A stretch of DNA of 64,000 nt. Origin: an uncultured Eubacteriales bacterium (lineage in GTDB: Bacteria; Bacillota; Clostridia; Christensenellales; Aristaeellaceae). The DNA lies in contig ONJM01000012.1 of the NCBI GenBank assembly GCA_900318145.1, positions 1 through 64,000 of the forward strand, given 5' to 3'. This document shows positions 41,023 to 49,710 of this stretch, in pieces. The position numbers were made by a program, and so were the translations under genes. Position 1 is the stretch's first letter, and each line of letters begins with the position of its first letter. The notes beneath the pieces were generated by a model. That model was not told the DNA's origin and searched no databases. It worked only from the letters and a program-made list of their open reading frames with translations.

Positions 41023-42000
41023 TTACCGGGTTTCTTCCCGGTTCCAGCGTTTTGCGGCGGCAGCTCCGGCAAAACCGATGCCGGCAAGCACCGCGCACAT
41101 GATGATATAGCTGACGGATAGGCGGAAGTTGAAGATTTTTCCGTCGATCGCGAATTCCACGGCGACCAGCAGGCCGACGCCAAGGAGCAGCGCTCCGAGC
41201 GGCCACCAGCGCCGCGGGAAGGGCAGCCCTTTTCCGGACTTCAGAATCCAGAAGAGCATCACAAAAAGCAGTACTACGGCGCACAGCAGCTGCTCCGCAT
41301 GGACGAACAGCCACATAATCCCGGTCGTGCGGAGGCTTTCGCAGAGGATCTGGGGCAGCGCCAGGAAAAACAGCGCTGCCGAGAAGCTGAAACCGGTGCG
41401 GCCGCGGCTGCGGAGGCGGAAGAAAGCAACGGCCGCGCATACCAGCGCGAACAGGGCGGACAGGACGCAGACCGCCCAGCGCCATGATTCATATCCGCCA
41501 GCGTCCGTCAGCCGGACAGCGAACGGAAAGAAGGCCAGCGGGCTGTTTTCCGGCAGCGTCCGCCCCAGACCGTAGATCTTGAAGAAAAGCTCACCGAGGC
41601 GGAACATCGCGGCCAGCAGCGCGCCGAACGGCGCGAAAGCATCCATTCCCGCGAATACGGTATCCTTCCGCGTCAGGCGGTTCGCCAGAAGTACGCCGAG
41701 GCATACACCGACGGCAGCGCAGAAGAAGGAGACATGCGGTGTGCCGAATTCCACAAAATCCAGCAGGTACGCAAGCGCTTCGATCCCGTCATATTCGAAA
41801 TCCAGCTCCTGCGTGAGCACGGCATAGCCGATTCGGCCCAGCACTGTGCCAAACAGTACGGCAAAAACGAAGGAAAGCAGCGCCGTCCGCCACGCGTGCG
41901 TATGAAGCTCCGGCCGACGTACGGCTTTCGCGCAGCGCAGGCCGTAGAGGGCAAAGATCAAGGCCGAGCCCGCGGACATGATCCAGAGATAGGCGCTCAT
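41023..42000 (-). CDS. Lgt-like (prolipoprotein diacylglyceryl transferase-related) membrane protein
   Basis: A 325-aa protein with about seven to eight transmembrane helices laid out like Lgt. LGRIGYAVLTQ, VSFFCAAVGVCLGVLLANRL and DAFAPFGALLAAMFRLGELFFKIYG align with the Lgt blocks gRxxYvl, SFHGGllGg and RxGNFxNxExyG. However, the HGG histidine and the GNF asparagine, both important in true Lgt, are replaced, so normal transferase activity is doubtful. The ATG overlaps the stop of the NAGPA lipoprotein gene (ATGA). It could modify or partner that lipoprotein; this is inference. Confidence 0.6.
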   Translation of the reverse strand: MSAYLWIMSAGSALIFALYGLRCAKAVRRPELHTHAWRTALLSFVFAVLFGTVLGRIGYAVLTQELDFEYDGIEALAYLLDFVEFGTPHVSFFCAAVGVCLGVLLANRLTRKDTVFAGMDAFAPFGALLAAMFRLGELFFKIYGLGRTLPENSPLAFFPFAVRLTDAGGYESWRWAVCVLSALFALVCAAVAFFRLRSRGRTGFSFSAALFFLALPQILCESLRTTGIMWLFVHAEQLLCAVVLLFVMLFWILKSGKGLPFPRRWWPLGALLLGVGLLVAVEFAIDGKIFNFRLSVSYIIMCAVLAGIGFAGAAAAKRWNREETR

Positions 42001-42965
42001 CGGGCATTCCCTCCGTCCCAGGCGGAAGCGAAATACATGATATCCGGAACCGGACGGAAGTTGACCTTGTCCTGTCTGTTCAGCCGGACTCCGTGGAAAT
42101 AAAGGGTGGTGGATTCCCCGCCGTCCAGGTTATAGGCCGTGACGGCGCCTTCATCCTTGCAGAGCTGCGCGAAAGCTTTCAGCGTAAGCCCGGTGGTATA
42201 GCTCTGCAGATGCGTTGTCAGGATTACCCTGTAATGCAGCGGCCCGACCTGGCAGAGCGCCATGCGCGCGTATAATTCCTGCGGCTTCAGATAGCCGAAA
42301 TCCTTCCAGCCGGTGCAGACCTCGCCGTTTTCCACGAGGACCGGACCGAAACAGAAAGCGTTGAGCACTTTTTTCCCTTCGACCGTTTCGGAGATTACGC
42401 CTTTTTTCGGAAGATGAACCGGGTGAAAATCGCCGGCTTCGTCGATCAGCAGGACATCCTGTTTACCGTTCAGGTTGTCTTTGTAAAGGACGCCCTGTTT
42501 GAAGACCAGGCCGTTCTTCTGGCGGGTGATGAAATCGGCGTTGAAGGCGACAACCGCGTTTACTTTGTCCGCAATGACATCCGGCGGGTCAGTGGCGTCC
42601 GACTCAAAGGAATAGGAAGCGGCGGTACGCAGCTGGGACGCGTCGCCGAGCTGGATATCGACGATCCAGGCGCCGGCGTTCCGGCCCTTGTAGGGCTGCA
42701 GGTGGGAGATATCCTTATAAGTGATTTCCACGCGGATTGTCGGATCCTCATAGACGGTTTCCCCGGAATACCCGCTCTCCTGCGGAGGAAAACCTCCAGT
42801 AAGATCGATGGGCAGGGGATTGGAAACCAGCGGGTTTTCCATCACCACTTCTTCCAGATCATCCAGGGAAAACTCCTCTTCCTCCGCGGGCGCGGACAGG
42901 GTGAAGCAGGAGGCCAGCAGCAGCGCGGCCAGGAAAAGAAGCATCCGACGGCAATTAACTTTCAT
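41997..42965 (-). CDS. NAGPA-family lipoprotein, paralogue 3
   Basis: A 322-aa protein from the ATG at 42965 (GGAGGAATAG upstream); an earlier start at 43028 lacks support. The signal peptide ends in LLLASC, a lipobox, so it is probably a lipoprotein. The domain has NAFCFGPVLVENGEVCTG and TAYNLDGGESTTLYFHG (the NAGPA NLDGG motif). It differs more from the two other paralogues, and its alanine-to-asparagine run VAFNADFITRQKNG is typical of exopolysaccharide-linked members. It is coupled to the Lgt-like gene by an ATGA overlap. Confidence 0.82.
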   Translation of the reverse strand: MKVNCRRMLLFLAALLLASCFTLSAPAEEEEFSLDDLEEVVMENPLVSNPLPIDLTGGFPPQESGYSGETVYEDPTIRVEITYKDISHLQPYKGRNAGAWIVDIQLGDASQLRTAASYSFESDATDPPDVIADKVNAVVAFNADFITRQKNGLVFKQGVLYKDNLNGKQDVLLIDEAGDFHPVHLPKKGVISETVEGKKVLNAFCFGPVLVENGEVCTGWKDFGYLKPQELYARMALCQVGPLHYRVILTTHLQSYTTGLTLKAFAQLCKDEGAVTAYNLDGGESTTLYFHGVRLNRQDKVNFRPVPDIMYFASAWDGGNAR

Positions 42966-43037
42966 GACTATTCCTCCAGGTGTTTTTCGGGAAGGATGAT
43001 ATCGCAGGGAGCGGAACGCTGTCAACAAAGCCCGTAC

Positions 43038-43817
43038 TTAACGGGAAGCGCGGTCCCTCAGGATCAGTTTGCGCAGGCCTTCGACGCCGACGCGGACTGC
43101 CGCGCCTGTATCCAGGACCATGGGATCCTCAAGTCCCATGGCACGGCGGGTCTGGTTGGCGAAGACCTGTACCAGCGCGCCTGCGCGGGCACGCCGGACG
43201 GCGCAGATGATGAACAGGGCGGCGGACTCCATTTCACTGGCCAGGGCTCCGCATTCCAGGAAGGCCTGCCACTTTCCTTTGAGCTTTTCCCGGACAGGCA
43301 TGGTTTCCGGGCTGTGCTGCCCGTAAAAATTATCCTTGTTATGCAGAACGCCGACATGGAACGGAATGTTTTCTTCTTCCGCCGCGTCCGCCAGGGCGTT
43401 CACCACTTTGTAATCCGCGACGGCAGGATATTCGGAAGGGGCATACTCCTGGGAAGTTCCTTCCATGCGGATCGCCCCGGTGCCGATGACCACATCGCCG
43501 CCGACCACTTCCGGCGCCATGCCTCCGGCGGAGCCGATGCGGATGAAGGTATCGGCGCCGCAGTGGATCAGTTCTTCCACGGCAATGGCGGTGGACGGAC
43601 CGCCGATGCCGGTGGAGCAGGCGCTGACTTTTTCACCTTCCAGGGTACCGGTCCAGATCGTGTATTCCCGGTTGGATTTCACAAACACGGCGTCGTCAAA
43701 ATACGCCGCGATTTTCTCAGTACGGGCGGGATCCCCGCAGAGAAGGACATAACGGCCCACATCCCCAGGGCGGATTTTCAGGTGAAATTCCTCGTCCGGC
43801 GCGTAAACGGTTGCCAT
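43038..43817 (-). CDS. udp: Uridine phosphorylase family nucleoside phosphorylase
   Basis: About 259 aa from the ATG at 43817 (GAAAGGGGG upstream). NP-I family: GDPARTEKIA (phosphate site), NREYTIWTGTLEG, CSTGIGGPSTAIAVEEL (signature), RIGSAGGMAPEV, and EMESAALFIIC (ribose site). The REYTxW and GIGGPSTAIAVEEL blocks favour uridine phosphorylase over PNP. It releases uracil and ribose-1-phosphate for salvage. Divergent from deoB, which handles the sugar phosphate. Confidence 0.85.
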   Translation of the reverse strand: MATVYAPDEEFHLKIRPGDVGRYVLLCGDPARTEKIAAYFDDAVFVKSNREYTIWTGTLEGEKVSACSTGIGGPSTAIAVEELIHCGADTFIRIGSAGGMAPEVVGGDVVIGTGAIRMEGTSQEYAPSEYPAVADYKVVNALADAAEEENIPFHVGVLHNKDNFYGQHSPETMPVREKLKGKWQAFLECGALASEMESAALFIICAVRRARAGALVQVFANQTRRAMGLEDPMVLDTGAAVRVGVEGLRKLILRDRASR

Positions 43818-43903
43818 GGACAGGCCCCCTTTCATTTCTTTTCAATAAATTATTATACCATGATCCGGCTGCTTTGAATACCCCGGAAGGCGGATGCGGG
43901 CGC

Positions 43904-43932
43904 TTGTGAATCCGCGGTCTGTCTGATATAAT
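43904..43932 (+). promoter_or_regulatory. Promoter of deoB
   Basis: TTGTGA, exactly 17 bases, TATAAT, about 70 bases upstream of the start. Confidence 0.75.
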
Positions 43933-44003
43933 GACGGACAGCGGGAAGGATTTCTTCCCGGAAGAGCGCGCGAAAAAAAGAACAGACTGAAGGAGCGTAC
44001 AAA

Positions 44004-45164
44004 ATGAGCAGGGTTTTCCTGACAGTACTGGACGCCGTTGGCGCCGGCGAAGCGCCGGACGCGGCGGAATACGGAGACGCGGGAACCAATACACTGGGGC
44101 ACGTGATCGGGGCCTGCCATCCCAGCCTGCCGAATATGGCCGGAATGGGCCTGGGAAACATAAAGTCCACCGGATACCGGTGGGACGGCCCGGTGGCGGG
44201 CGCCTGGGGAAGAGCCCGGGAAGTCAGCATGGGGAAGGATACCACTTCCGGACACTGGGAAATTGCCGGGGTTCGGGTGACGCAGGCGTTTCCTGTTTTT
44301 CCGGACGGGTTTCCGCGGGATTTTATGGAGGCATACGAAAAAGCCATCGGGCACAGATGCATCGGAAACAAGCCCGCTTCCGGCACCGCCATTCTGGAAG
44401 AACTTGGCCCGCAGCATCTGCGGGACCACACGCCGATCGTATATACCAGCGGCGACAGCGTCTTCCAGATTGCCTGCCACGAGGAACTGTTCCCGCCGGA
44501 AAAACTGTATGAATTCTGCAGGACTGCCCGGGAAATGCTGCAGGGAGAACTGGGCGTCGGCCGGGTGATCGCCCGTCCTTTCGTGGGAAAACCGGGGGCC
44601 TTCAAACGCACCGGGAACCGCAGGGACTTTTCCATGCCGCCCTGCGGGAGAACGCTGCTGCAGGCGGCGAAGGATGCCGGGCTGGAAAGCATCGGCGTCG
44701 GGAAAATCGAAGATATTTTTGCCCATGAAGGACTGACGCAGTCGGACCACGCGGCCGGGAATCCCGCCTGTATGGACGCGCTGATCCGGTTTATGAAGCA
44801 GGACTTCAGCGGACTCTGCTTCACAAACCTGGTGGACACGGATTCCGTATACGGCCACAGAAACGACCCGGCGGGTTTCGCGGAGGCGCTGGAGGATTTT
44901 GACCGGCGGTTGAAGGAAATGAAGGAGCTGCTGCGGCCCGGCGACCTGATGATCGTAACCGCGGACCACGGATGCGATCCCTGCGATATTTCCACCGACC
45001 ATACGCGGGAATATATTCCCATTCTTGCGTATACGCCGGGGATGGACAGGAGCGTTGACCTGGGAACCCGGAGCACCTTCGCGGATATTGCCGCCACCTG
45101 CGCGGAATGGCTGGGACTGGAGGAGCGGTTCGGCGCGGAATCCTTCGCAGGCGCGCTGCGCTGA
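44004..45164 (+). CDS. deoB: Phosphopentomutase
   Basis: A 386-aa alkaline-phosphatase-superfamily enzyme interconverting (deoxy)ribose-1- and 5-phosphate. The metal and phosphate residues are in LDAVGAGEAPDA (9-20), GDAGTNTLGH, MGKDTTSGHWEIAG (phospho-Thr), NLVDTDSVYGHRND and VTADHGCDP. Length is normal. It follows a consensus promoter and AAGGAG, and links nucleoside phosphorylase products (udp, deoD) to deoC. Confidence 0.95.
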   Translation: MSRVFLTVLDAVGAGEAPDAAEYGDAGTNTLGHVIGACHPSLPNMAGMGLGNIKSTGYRWDGPVAGAWGRAREVSMGKDTTSGHWEIAGVRVTQAFPVFPDGFPRDFMEAYEKAIGHRCIGNKPASGTAILEELGPQHLRDHTPIVYTSGDSVFQIACHEELFPPEKLYEFCRTAREMLQGELGVGRVIARPFVGKPGAFKRTGNRRDFSMPPCGRTLLQAAKDAGLESIGVGKIEDIFAHEGLTQSDHAAGNPACMDALIRFMKQDFSGLCFTNLVDTDSVYGHRNDPAGFAEALEDFDRRLKEMKELLRPGDLMIVTADHGCDPCDISTDHTREYIPILAYTPGMDRSVDLGTRSTFADIAATCAEWLGLEERFGAESFAGALR

Positions 45165-45176
45165 AAAAACACACAG

Positions 45177-45215
45177 AAAACCCGCGGTTTCATCGAAAGG
45201 AACCGCGGGTTTTTG
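45177..45215. terminator. Terminator between deoB and deoD
   Basis: AAAACCCGCGGTT/AACCGCGGGTTTTT stem, usable from both converging genes. Confidence 0.88.
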
Positions 45216-45247
45216 CTGAAAATGTCAAAGGAACTGTTTCCTGCGGC

Positions 45248-45952
45248 TCAGGCGATGGCAAGGCCGAGGCGGATCATGTCCAGGAAGGAGGACTGGCGTT
45301 CTTCGGCGGGGAGAGATTCCCCGGTGATGGCGCTGTCGGAAATTGTGCAGATGGTGAGCGCTTTCCTGCCGGTGAGAGCCGCGTTCAGGTACAGGGCGGC
45401 TGCTTCCATCTCGACGGCCATCACATGCTGCGCGCGCAGGGCAGCGACGTCCGCCGATTCGCCGTAGAAGGCTTCGGAGGTGAAGACGGCGCCGCAATGG
45501 GCCCGGAGATTCATTGCCTTCGCGGCTTCCATGGCCCGGGAAAGCAGATCGTAATCAGCGCAGGGGGCGTTGTCGCCGGTGAAGCCGAACTGCTTCAGGT
45601 AGGAGCTGTGGTTGTAGGCGCTCATGGCGATGACGATATCCCGCACCTTGATATCTTCCCGCATGGAACCGGCGGACCCGAGGCGGATGATGCTTTTCAC
45701 ATCGTAAAATTTGAACAGTTCATAGGAATAGATCCCGATGGAAGGAGCGCCCATTCCGCTGGCCATGACGGAGACGCGCTTTCCCTGCCAGGTGCCGGTA
45801 TAGCCCTGGACGCCGCGGACGTCGTTCACGAGGACGGGATTCTCAAAAAAAGTTTCGGCAATCAGCCGGGAACGCTTGGGATCGCCGGGCATCAGCACGG
45901 TATCGGCAAAGGCGCCGGCGGGAGCGTTGATGTGGGGAGTCGGGATCGGCAT
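45248..45952 (-). CDS. deoD: Purine-nucleoside phosphorylase (DeoD type)
   Basis: A 234-aa hexameric NP-I enzyme cleaving purine (deoxy)nucleosides with phosphate. Signatures: MPTPHINA-like MPIPTPHINAPAGAFADTVL, MPGDPKRSRLIAETF, ASGMGAPSIGIYSYEL, RLGSAGSMRED and VEMEAAALYLNA. TISDSAITGES carries the catalytic Asp. Normal length. It faces deoB convergently and lies upstream of the BMP gene in a divergent pair. It provides deoxyribose-1-phosphate for deoB. Confidence 0.95.
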   Translation of the reverse strand: MPIPTPHINAPAGAFADTVLMPGDPKRSRLIAETFFENPVLVNDVRGVQGYTGTWQGKRVSVMASGMGAPSIGIYSYELFKFYDVKSIIRLGSAGSMREDIKVRDIVIAMSAYNHSSYLKQFGFTGDNAPCADYDLLSRAMEAAKAMNLRAHCGAVFTSEAFYGESADVAALRAQHVMAVEMEAAALYLNAALTGRKALTICTISDSAITGESLPAEERQSSFLDMIRLGLAIA

Positions 45953-46047
45953 ATGACGTTACCTCCTGAAAGAAGAATCGAAATGAATGTATAGAAAGTA
46001 TAACATAAATTAAAATTTCCTGCTATGAAATTTCATTATTCCGGGGG

Positions 46048-46076
46048 TTTAACAATCGGGGATAATTTGGTATAAT
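46048..46076 (+). promoter_or_regulatory. Promoter of the BMP-type binding protein gene
   Basis: TTTAAC, 17 bases, TATAAT, about 48 bases upstream of the ATG. Confidence 0.65.
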
Positions 46077-46124
46077 ACGCAGAGAGAACGGCAAAGGCCG
46101 ATAACAAAAGAGGAGGATTTTTCC

Positions 46125-47129
46125 ATGAAAAAGGTAATTTCCATTATCCTGGCTCTGGCGATGGTGCTGTGCATTGTTTCCGTCGCGTCCGCTGAGAAGG
46201 ACAAGGTCAAGGTCGGCATGGTTACCGACGTCGGCGGCATCAACGATAACTCCTTCAACCAGTTTGCGTGGGAAGGACTTCAGAATCTGCAGAAAGAAGA
46301 CGCTGCTTTCGAAGTAGCCTACCTGGAGAGCAAAACGGACGCGGACTACCAGACCAACATCAACACCTTCATCGATGAAGAATATGACCTGATCGTCTGC
46401 GTCGGCTACATGCTGGCGGACGCGACCCGTGAAGCCGCGACGGACAACCCCGAAGTGAACTTCGCCATCATCGATGACGCTTCCATCGACCTGCCCAACG
46501 TTGCCTGCCTGACCTTCGCGCAGGAGCAGGCTTCCTACCTGGTCGGCCTGGTAGCGGGTAGCATGACGAAGAGCAACACCGTCGGTTATGTGCAGGGTAT
46601 GGTTTCCGATACTATGAACCTGTTCGGTGTCGGTTACATTTCCGGCGTGAAGGCCGCGAATCCTGACGCGACCGTGCTGCAGTACAACGCCAACAACTTC
46701 GGTGACATCGCCGGCGGCGCCGCTGCCGCGAAGGACATGATCACCAAGGGCGCGGACGTGATTTACCATGCCGCCGGCGGTACCGGAATCGGCGTGCTGA
46801 ACACCTGCGCGGAAGAAAAGATCTGGGGCATCGGCGTTGACGCCGACCAGGCTGCCGTTCTGAACAATGACTTCGTCGTCTGCTCTGCCCTGAAGGATGC
46901 CGGCGCCGGCGCTGTGGACATTGCCAAGGCTGTGAAGGCTGAGAGCTTTGCCGGCGGCGTACATCACTACACCCTGGCGGACGGCGCTCTGGGCATCGCC
47001 ACCACCGGCGATCATATCCCCGCGGACGTCCTGGAGAAGGTAGAAGCGGCCAAGGCTGCCATCATTGCCGGCGAACTGACCGTTCCCACCGACGTGGCGG
47101 ACTGCCCCGAATTCACGCTGGATGACTGA
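46125..47129 (+). CDS. BMP/PnrA-family nucleoside-binding protein
   Basis: A 334-aa exported periplasmic-binding-type protein of the BMP/Med/PnrA family that captures nucleosides for an ABC transporter. The signal peptide is MKKVISIILALAMVLCIVSVA; no proper lipobox is seen, which is unusual because Gram-positive binding proteins are normally lipidated. Family blocks: VGMVTDVGGINDNSFNQ, VCVGYMLADA, GYVQGMVSD, YHAAGGTGIGVLN and IGVDADQA. The adjacent genes on the minus strand are yjjI/yjjW; the matching ABC ATPase and permeases start 2.6 kb downstream. Codon use suggests high expression. Confidence 0.9.
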   Translation: MKKVISIILALAMVLCIVSVASAEKDKVKVGMVTDVGGINDNSFNQFAWEGLQNLQKEDAAFEVAYLESKTDADYQTNINTFIDEEYDLIVCVGYMLADATREAATDNPEVNFAIIDDASIDLPNVACLTFAQEQASYLVGLVAGSMTKSNTVGYVQGMVSDTMNLFGVGYISGVKAANPDATVLQYNANNFGDIAGGAAAAKDMITKGADVIYHAAGGTGIGVLNTCAEEKIWGIGVDADQAAVLNNDFVVCSALKDAGAGAVDIAKAVKAESFAGGVHHYTLADGALGIATTGDHIPADVLEKVEAAKAAIIAGELTVPTDVADCPEFTLDD

Positions 47130-47154
47130 TCCCGCGCGAAAGGAACAAAAACCG

Positions 47155-47189
47155 GGAGCTGTGAGCATCTGCTCACAGCTCCTTTTTTT
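47155..47189 (+). terminator. Terminator of the BMP gene
   Basis: GGAGCTGTGAGCA/TGCTCACAGCTCC stem with a two-base gap loop, followed by seven T residues. Confidence 0.9.
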
Positions 47190-48028
47190 CAGACAACAAA
47201 AGCGCGTTCCGCGCCGAGGGACCGGGCAAGGGAAGCGAAACGCTCCGCGTATTCCGGCGGTGTTTCCTCCTCGCCGAGCAGCTTCTGCTGCTCTTCCCGG
47301 ACGCCGAAGGGACGGTAGCGGATTATTTTATAATCGCAGGCATTGCCGATACGCCCGGAAACATACCGGACGGTTTCCTCATTTTCCGCGTCCCTGCCCG
47401 GAAGGATTACGGTACGGACTTCCTGCAGCCAGTTTGTCCGCAGCAGAAAATCAAGGTTCTTCAGGACGGGCGCGGGATCCGCGCCAAGCAGGAAACGGCT
47501 CCATTCCGGATTCACGGCTTTGACGTCCAGCATGACGCCGTCGCAGCAATCCAGGACGCGGGGATCGGATTCAAAATCAAAGGAGCCGTTGGAGTCCAGC
47601 AGGCAGGTTTTTCCTGCCGCGCGGATCCGCGGAAACAGTTCAAGCAGGAAATCCATCTGCAGCGTGCATTCGCCGCCGGAGACGGTTACGCCGCCGATAT
47701 AGGGGAGCGTTCTGCTGATTTCCGCAAAGACTTCATCCGCGTCCATCCACCGGATCCGGGGAGAAGCGCTGTGCGGGCAGAGCTTCAGGCAGGTATCGCA
47801 CTGAACACAGCGGGAAGCGTCCCATCGCACTTCGCCGTTCCGCAGCGCAAGCGCGCCGGCCGGACAGGCTTCCACGCATTTTCCGCAGTGAGCGCAAAGG
47901 CGGATCGTTTCCGGATTATGGCAGAAACGGCAGTTGAAATTGCATCCCTGGAAGAAAACGGAGGTCCGGTTTCCCGGACCGTCCACATTTGAAAACGGAA
48001 TAATTTTATTTACCGGCGCTTTCCTCAT
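47189..48028 (-). CDS. yjjW: YjjW-type glycyl-radical enzyme activase (radical SAM)
   Basis: About 279 aa from the ATG at 48028 (GGAGGG upstream), overlapping the end of yjjI by 23 bases. CNFNCRFC is the radical-SAM CxxxCxxC motif (about 28-35), followed by two ferredoxin-type clusters (CAHCGKCVEACP, CVQCDTCLKLCP) and VTVSGGECTLQ, which contacts SAM. This layout matches activases with an inserted bacterial ferredoxin domain. It would generate the glycyl radical on YjjI next to it. Confidence 0.9.
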   Translation of the reverse strand: MRKAPVNKIIPFSNVDGPGNRTSVFFQGCNFNCRFCHNPETIRLCAHCGKCVEACPAGALALRNGEVRWDASRCVQCDTCLKLCPHSASPRIRWMDADEVFAEISRTLPYIGGVTVSGGECTLQMDFLLELFPRIRAAGKTCLLDSNGSFDFESDPRVLDCCDGVMLDVKAVNPEWSRFLLGADPAPVLKNLDFLLRTNWLQEVRTVILPGRDAENEETVRYVSGRIGNACDYKIIRYRPFGVREEQQKLLGEEETPPEYAERFASLARSLGAERAFVV

Positions 48029-49526
48029 GATGCTGAACCCTCCTGTCCAGCGCGTGGCCGCCGTCCTGGGCACCCATGCCGAAGAGCGTTACCTGATTGA
48101 GGGACTGCTTTTTCTGACGCAGTTTCTCGATCTCGCTCTTCTTGACCAGATAGCCTGTCACACGGACGACATCGTTGTTTTCCAGATATCCGGAGAAGTA
48201 ACGCAGCCCCCTGGAAAGGGAACCTTTGATAATGGGAAGGACGGCTTCCGGTGTCTTCAGGTAGGTTTCCTCGAACTTGAAGATGTCGCCCGTTCCGGTG
48301 GGGAAGTAGGGATGGAACTGTTCATTGACTTCCAGCTGGTCAAGCATGGCCGGTTCGGCGCCGATCGGGATCCGTGTGCCGGGCGAATCATCCATTCCGT
48401 CGGTATCGATACCCACCTGGGCGTGCAGGCGGTAACGGTGCCCGAAGGCTTCGCAGTAAGGCGCTTCGTGCGAGGCAACCAGCCGGTCGATTTCGTCCAT
48501 GATCCGGCGGCCGAGGGCTGTCGCCTCCGGATTCAGGCCGAATCCCTTTTTCGGATCGGAAATATGCAGCAGGTGGTTGCAGCATTCCGCCAGCCCGACC
48601 ACGCCGAACATTCCCGTGAAATTCTCCTGTTTCACAAATCCTTCTGCTGAAAGGAAATTGGTTTTGAAGAAGGTGGATTCCTCCACGATGAAACGGACAC
48701 GCTTATCCATGTATTCCAGCTGCAGGTCCACATAGTGCGGAAGATCCCGGGAAAGGAATTCCTCCACGCTGCCGGAATGAAGCGAACATTCATACAGGCG
48801 CATGCGGGGCAGCGTGTAGCCGCCGCCGGCAATTTTCAGTCCGTTATAGCAGGAAGCGATGGCGTAATCCTCGCCCCATTCCCGGACAAACATCCTGTGA
48901 TTGGCAAAGGAAGGCTTGGCCGTTTTCAGCATACACCGGACGCAGGCAAGGGCAAAGCTGTCACTCGTTTTCTCCGGATCGTAGCGAAGGGTCAGATTGG
49001 GAATCGCCAGCTGCATTTCCTCCGTCAGTTCCAGCAGCAGGCGGCCGGTAACGGAATCCTCCGGACCGATATCCGCATGGACGAAGGAATCGGTCTGGAC
49101 CCGGTCGATATTCCGGAGAAAGAGGCGGAGCGCTTTTTTGGCAAATTCCCGGTCTTCCCGGAGAACGAAGGGCTCCAGAAGCTTATCCAGATCCCCAAGA
49201 TAGACAGGATAGGTTGTAATGGAAGGAACGTGGCAGTAAAAAATTTCCAGCACGTTGAGCGCTTCCAGGAGATCCTTCGGCGGATCCAGTTCCAGGAAGC
49301 CGCAGCCTTTTTCAAACAGCAGCCGGTAGTCCGGACAGACATAGCGGGGCCGGTAAGGCATCGGCCCCTCGTTCAGATCGCACAGGGCGCCTTCCTTTTT
49401 TGCGGCGTAATACGCGTCGCTGTAGCGAAGTGTGTGATCCTGCGCCTCACCGAGGCGGGCGAGGGAAACAAGCTCCTGACGGTACGTCAAAGTCGGATCC
49501 TGGATAATACTCAATGCATCTGACAT
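48006..49526 (-). CDS. yjjI: YjjI family glycyl-radical enzyme
   Basis: A 506-aa glycyl-radical enzyme. The radical site is near the C-terminus, NDVVRVTGYLVKKSE (RVxGY-type loop, residues about 448-462); possible thiyl cysteines are in GLAECCNHLL. It is shorter than PFL or diol dehydratases (about 750-850 aa), in keeping with the YjjI family. Its reaction is unknown. It is paired with the YjjW activase and embedded among deo genes; in E. coli yjjI-yjjW also lie beside deoCABD, suggesting a role in deoxyribose or nucleoside breakdown, which is inference. It is upstream of, and overlaps, yjjW. Confidence 0.9.
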   Translation of the reverse strand: MSDALSIIQDPTLTYRQELVSLARLGEAQDHTLRYSDAYYAAKKEGALCDLNEGPMPYRPRYVCPDYRLLFEKGCGFLELDPPKDLLEALNVLEIFYCHVPSITTYPVYLGDLDKLLEPFVLREDREFAKKALRLFLRNIDRVQTDSFVHADIGPEDSVTGRLLLELTEEMQLAIPNLTLRYDPEKTSDSFALACVRCMLKTAKPSFANHRMFVREWGEDYAIASCYNGLKIAGGGYTLPRMRLYECSLHSGSVEEFLSRDLPHYVDLQLEYMDKRVRFIVEESTFFKTNFLSAEGFVKQENFTGMFGVVGLAECCNHLLHISDPKKGFGLNPEATALGRRIMDEIDRLVASHEAPYCEAFGHRYRLHAQVGIDTDGMDDSPGTRIPIGAEPAMLDQLEVNEQFHPYFPTGTGDIFKFEETYLKTPEAVLPIIKGSLSRGLRYFSGYLENNDVVRVTGYLVKKSEIEKLRQKKQSLNQVTLFGMGAQDGGHALDRRVQHHEESAGK

Positions 49527-49613
49527 ATTTCAACCCTCCCGATATCAAGATTTTACCTTCGGCGCCGGGCCCTGTCAATGATTTCCCGGGGACGCGGAAA
49601 CATAATAAAGCGG

Positions 49614-49642
49614 TTGACTCAAACGGCAGAAAACCGTAAAAT
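49614..49642 (+). promoter_or_regulatory. Promoter of the nucleoside ABC transporter operon
   Basis: TTGACT, exactly 17 bases, TAAAAT. Confidence 0.75.
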
Positions 49643-49710
49643 AATCATACAGCAAAACAGACGGCTGACAGCCGCAATACAATACTCTGCATGAAACGGA
49701 GGCGACAGAT

